Assembly: GCA_045837725.1 (NCBI GenBank)
Contig: JBEWZL010000084.1
Span: forward strand, 372,001-436,000
Direction of reading: 5' to 3'
Source of the DNA: Vermamoeba vermiformis
Lineage: Eukaryota > Tubulinea > Echinamoebida
Length of the DNA stretch: 64,000 nucleotides
The first letter of the stretch is position 1. Each line of letters starts with the position of its first letter. Shown in pieces: positions 60,127 through 64,000 of this stretch. The notes beneath the pieces are model-generated. The model did no database searches and was not told where the DNA came from. It saw nothing but the letters and a program-made list of their open reading frames with translations. The translations under genes and the position numbers were made by a program.

Positions 60127-62628
60127 CTATTTTTTTTCAATGTCAATATCGAATATTAACTGCGCGTACTTGTGCTGTTCCATGTCCTTGGCTTTGATCA
60201 GTCGAACAGTACGCACTCCAGGACGAAGATCCGTAGCCTAGTATAATGACTAGATAAGTGCCGTATATCCACATATATTATGATAACCTACTCTTAATGC
60301 GCAGTAGCCAACTGTATCGTCCGTTGAGAATTTAATGTTGTCTCGTACGCTGATCAGTATGAGCGTCAGTTCTGGATGATGTAATTCGAACTCAAATGTT
60401 TCATTCCAGATTGGATTGAGACCATTTAATTCTAGAAAGATAATGGATAATTAAATTGAAGTTCAGTAATCGAATCAAACGGATCCGTTTGTAACGTACC
60501 TACAGTTTTCGTACGAAATTTCATTTTGTCGTGAGGCACGCCATAGAGATGAATTCTAACGAATGGACTGATCACCCTTTTATCAGTCTGTTCAATAGTC
60601 TCACCACTCGTATCGATCTTCACGCTTTTGACTGCTTTGGGAAGTCTCCAACCAGCCACGACCTGTAAATCCATTGCCGTTCAGTGAACGCTGTCTTCAG
60701 TGAACTACTCGATTTGTACGATGTAACTTACGGTGAATTTTACGCGCCATTTCGGTTGAGTTTTTACGAGCGGATCAAACACCGAGCCAGGTGTGCGAAG
60801 TATTTCAGGCTTCAACAGGTAACCACTCGTAGCATAGTCGCGGAACATTCCTTGTTGGAGCCACATCGGCTTTGACGATGTCTGGGCATTACTATATAAG
60901 GAAATGTTTGCGTTAGTACGTTAGAAACTAACCTCAAAGTCACGTGTACAACTAACTTACAGCGCTAAAATTTGAGCCCCAAAAGGCCAGTACTTGGACG
61001 GATTGTAGTTAGAACTGTCGAATCTGATGCCCTTTGGATACACACGCACCAGACACGTGGCTGCATGTTTGAGAAATTGTTTCGCTGACTCGGGGTTTTG
61101 CACGAGCTCATTCAAGTCGGACTCAGAGATATTGATCACATTCCACGGGTGATAAGTGCCTATTATAATAGGCATTAGGGCGAGTGTATCATAGGTGTCG
61201 AGTACTTGCCTGATGGTGAATATTTGACCGTTCTTAAGTGTACTAAGTGCGCGAGAGTGGTGGGAATTGAAGGGTCTGTCTTCTTTTCTTTCATCTCCGC
61301 TTTGAGCAAGATCTTTTTTTTGAGCTCTGCGAGGGTCAACAAGGGCTCAGTGTCTTCGTGCGGGGGTGGCATCAGATCACCTTAAATTACTACGGTTAGA
61401 TATGAATGTGAACCTTAACGATATTTGCATACCAATTTCTTGTTGGAATATCTCGGCCATAGCTAGTTGACCTGCTGGGCTGCAGTGCACTTCGAGCGAT
61501 AAAATCAAAGGGGATCTAGATCGGTGACATGAGTAAAATGTCCTTTCTGAATCGTGAATTATAACTACGACTTACTCCGATGACACGAAGGCGTGCTCTT
61601 TGATGGCGCGCAGAACATTTCTGAGCGTGATCTTCGTGACAAATGTGTGGCCGTGATAAATGATCGGCTCTTTCACATCATCGCCGTCCCAACAGTCCAC
61701 TGATGATAGAACGTCATGATTAGCTCGTTAAGCTCTTATTAATATCATGCCAAGTACTCACGCTCAACGCATCTACTTCCTGCTTTGAGTGCCCTGACAT
61801 ACGCATCCAGCGATGAGGTGCCAAAAAGTTGATCTTTGTCCAAGTATCTAAGCTTGATATGTTAGTAAGGCGTATGGTATACGTTGTAGGCCATACGTAT
61901 TGTGCGACGAAGCGATCCAATAGTGATTGATCGAGTGATCCGCGCTGCATTCGGTAGCATAAGAGGGGTGGAACAACAAACAGTCATTGAAGCCCAAAAC
62001 AAATCTCTCGAAGCCTTCAATCGTTAATCTGTCTTTAATGCTGCTTTGTGTCGCCGATTGTAGCTCTGTTATAAGCGACTCTACCTCTTCAAGCGACAGA
62101 TTTTTCTTAAATAAAAAAACGAGTCAGATCTTCAGGTATATTTGAACTCTCAGTTACCTTCTGCCTACGAGCTAAAAAGGTCTTAAATTCCTCGGCGAAC
62201 AATGAGTCTTTTGAGGTCTTTCCGTATTTCTCGACGATTGAATTCCAAAGCGGATCTAAATTGGGCGATGTCAAGCGATATTTTTGTTTGAAGCTCGTCC
62301 ATTCTTCCAAGCTTAACTTTTTGTTGCTATCAAGATCAACTTCCTATTATTAATGTCAATAACAAGGTCGATTGATCAACTAACATTAAAAAGATTTTCT
62401 CAAATTCAATTTAATATTTAATTCATACCTTAATTCGTTTATTGAGTTCGTGCTTTGTTAATTCGATATTAAGGCTCGCTAAGTACTCGGTGATTTGCTG
62501 CACTGTAAGCTCGCTGTTTTGATCCATATCAGCTGGCAAATAACTATAGAGCGGTAATTATTAGAAATCGCGTAAATATTGTTATTAGTATACCTGACAA
62601 GTGTATTTTTACTCGGAGGTGCCGTCAT
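60127..62628 (-). CDS. Phosphoinositide-specific phospholipase C, delta-like without PH domain
   Basis: About twelve exons in phase. N-terminal EF hands ([35 protein letters not shown]) come first. X domain: [12 protein letters not shown] is completed across an intron at about 61855-61905 (donor within AATAC|GTATGG), then [40 protein letters not shown] (second catalytic His) and [10 protein letters not shown]. The X-Y linker is short and charged. Y domain: [40 protein letters not shown]2 domain follows ([35 protein letters not shown]). The enzyme cleaves PIP2 to IP3 and diacylglycerol in a calcium-dependent way. Confidence 0.93.
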
Positions 62629-62840
62629 GGTCGCTTGCGTGCTTTTTTAACGGAAAATATCTTGAAATGTCATCGAACCTTTTTGACATTTTAACTTTTG
62701 CCTTAATTACTCGTGCGGCTTAATTTTAATACGAAAATAGAAATATATGTACTATAGGTATCGAGGATTAGTAAAATAAGCCCGTTAGATTTGCAAAGGA
62801 TAAATTTTTACATAATATGGTACAAATTTAATGTTAAAAG

Positions 62841-63556
62841 CTAGATCCGATGATTTCTAAACTTATTTACGTCAGAATTAGGGTCACTATTTTGCAGTTC
62901 ATAGTATTTCCGTAGCAATTCTTTTTTGGCCTCTCGTTTTCTCTTTCGTTCCTCTTCGGTATCAAAATCGATCACTAAAATAGAGTTATTAGATGTTCTA
63001 ACCGTTATTTACAAGTATAATATTAAAATAAATAAATTATAGATTAAATTTGATCGCTTACAAACTGGCGCGGGCTCTTTTGGACTCCAATGTATCGATT
63101 GATGTGCTTCTAGCGGCATTTTTCTGAATACTTCGTAAGGTACTTGCACACCCGCTATAATATACTATTAGTATCATATTATTGTGGCAATACAGTTGAA
63201 TATTGGTTGTTTAACAGAGGGGCGACCCGAGCAAAATAAACCAAAATTGTTAAATTACCTCGACGCCATTTGTCGTAAAAATTCCTTTCATTATCGTCCT
63301 TTAACGTATCATAAGCCTTTTTTAATTTCAACCACTGCTCTTTTTTCTTCTCATCTCCTGTTCAGTGAAAATAATCTCGTTATCTACACTCCAAAAAATG
63401 TATTAAATTATTCTATTTACCTGGCCATTTATCTGGGTGTAAATCTAAACTTTTCTTGCGATATTCAGCCGTGATCTGCTCTTTTGTTGAATGTTCAGTG
63501 CAGCCTAAAACGCCATAGAAGTCGTCGTGCTCTCCTTGCAATATTTCTCCTATCAT
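62841..63556 (-). CDS. DNAJC12: DNAJC12-like J-domain co-chaperone
   Basis: Four exons give about 160 residues. The J domain is N-terminal: DDFYGVLGCTEHSTKEQI, AEYRKKSLDLHPDKWPG (H-P-D motif that activates Hsp70), LKLKKAYDTLKDDNERNFYD. Then KWRRAGVQVPYEVFRKMP and SIHWSPKEP match the DNAJC12 segment after the J domain (Y-D-x-W-R-R; M/I-H-W). The C-terminus ends DVNKFRNHRI, close to the F-R-N-x-x-I end of DNAJC12. In animals DNAJC12 helps fold aromatic amino acid hydroxylases with Hsp70. The stop is TAG 62841-62843. Confidence 0.85.
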
Positions 63557-63673
63557 TTGACTATTTTACTGCAGCTGGTGCTTCAACGAGCGAGATCTGA
63601 AAAAATGGCGGCTTTGGGACGTATTAAACAGCCTTGGGACAAAAAAGAAATTTCCAAAATATCTGTCGTTTAA

Positions 63674-64000
63674 TTAATTATATACAGATGATACAGGCGA
63701 CAAGATATATGATTCTTGCGTCAACAACTGTGGCGAAGACGACCACATATAGCAAACAGCAGACGGTCGAACAGATTTGACTGGAGAACTGTCGTAAATG
63801 CTCGGCTGCTGTGTTAATAGCTCCATATTTTCATCATTGGTATTATACATTGTTGATTTCCGTTGCGTGGCTCCAAACTCTGCCATGACGTCTTCAACCT
63901 CCGGCAGATCCAAAAACGACTTGATCTGTTCAGTGTTCAACTGTGCCTCGGCCGATATATTTACATGTGTTAAGGCCGAACCACTGAGGATAGTGCTATG
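63674..64000 (-). CDS. Unrecognised protein, C-terminal end (partial)
   Basis: An open frame of 108 codons plus stop runs from the window edge to TAA 63674-63676. It is polar with Ser, Gln and Thr stretches (QKSTMYNTNDENMELLTQQ-like content) and ends LSPVSSVYN. A helical motif (IKSFLDLPEVEDVMAEFG) could be an interaction segment. No domain recognised; the upstream exons lie outside the window. Confidence 0.6.
   Translation of the reverse strand, partial: HSTILSGSALTHVNISAEAQLNTEQIKSFLDLPEVEDVMAEFGATQRKSTMYNTNDENMELLTQQPSIYDSSPVKSVRPSAVCYMWSSSPQLLTQESYILSPVSSVYN

Overview
This window is nuclear DNA of a gene-dense unicellular eukaryote, most likely an amoebozoan, though I cannot name the species. 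Almost every gene is cut by short GT-AG introns of about 45-220 nt, with GTAAGT or GTACGT donors and TAG, CAG or AAG acceptors. Intergenic gaps are mostly 80-600 nt. The lineage hint comes from a kinase-plus-SH2 gene (54938-57241) built like the Dictyostelium Shk kinases, together with many F-box proteins and a secretory and lysosomal gene set. No prokaryotic operon, CRISPR array, tRNA gene or intact transposon was seen.

Layout. 1-201: 3' end of a protein kinase gene. 287-2361: putative seven-pass receptor. 2536-7208: tandem pair of multi-pass membrane proteins fused to a polysaccharide pyruvyltransferase domain, followed by a GT32-type glycosyltransferase (7850-9243); together these look like a glycan-decoration cluster. 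9582-11980, 13303-14761 and 15076-18197: three F-box genes, with a small secreted or anchored protein between them (12139-12718). 18396-27225: RidA, ABHD11-like hydrolase, a nucleotidyltransferase fused to an RNA ligase-like domain, Misato/DML1 and a beta-trefoil lectin. 28225-36167: a second seven-pass receptor, a complex I ESSS-like subunit, ADAT3 and an NRAMP metal transporter. 36353-44942: GRWD1/Rrb1, a TPR/F-box/propeller protein and phospholipase D. 45323-53375: a Cys-rich membrane protein, an Elongin C/F-box/LRR fusion, a BLOC-1 subunit 4-like protein, another F-box protein and a serpin. 53612-64000: two small proteins, the SH2 kinase, two F-box proteins, PI-specific phospholipase C, a DNAJC12-like co-chaperone and a partial gene at the edge.

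Themes. Eight genes carry an F-box or a related degron-receptor architecture, which suggests an expanded ubiquitin-ligase repertoire. Signalling (SH2 kinase, PLC, PLD, two seven-pass receptors) and endolysosomal functions (NRAMP, BLOC1S4-like) are well represented.

The strongest unusual signals are: (1) the nucleotidyltransferase plus RNA ligase-like fusion, a candidate RNA repair protein; (2) an Elongin C-like fold, F-box and LRRs in one polypeptide; (3) ten exact copies of the palindrome TGACACGTGTCA plus variants, in introns, gaps and exons; (4) a 51-nt exonic segment in one pyruvyltransferase gene that corresponds to a 54-nt intron in its tandem copy.
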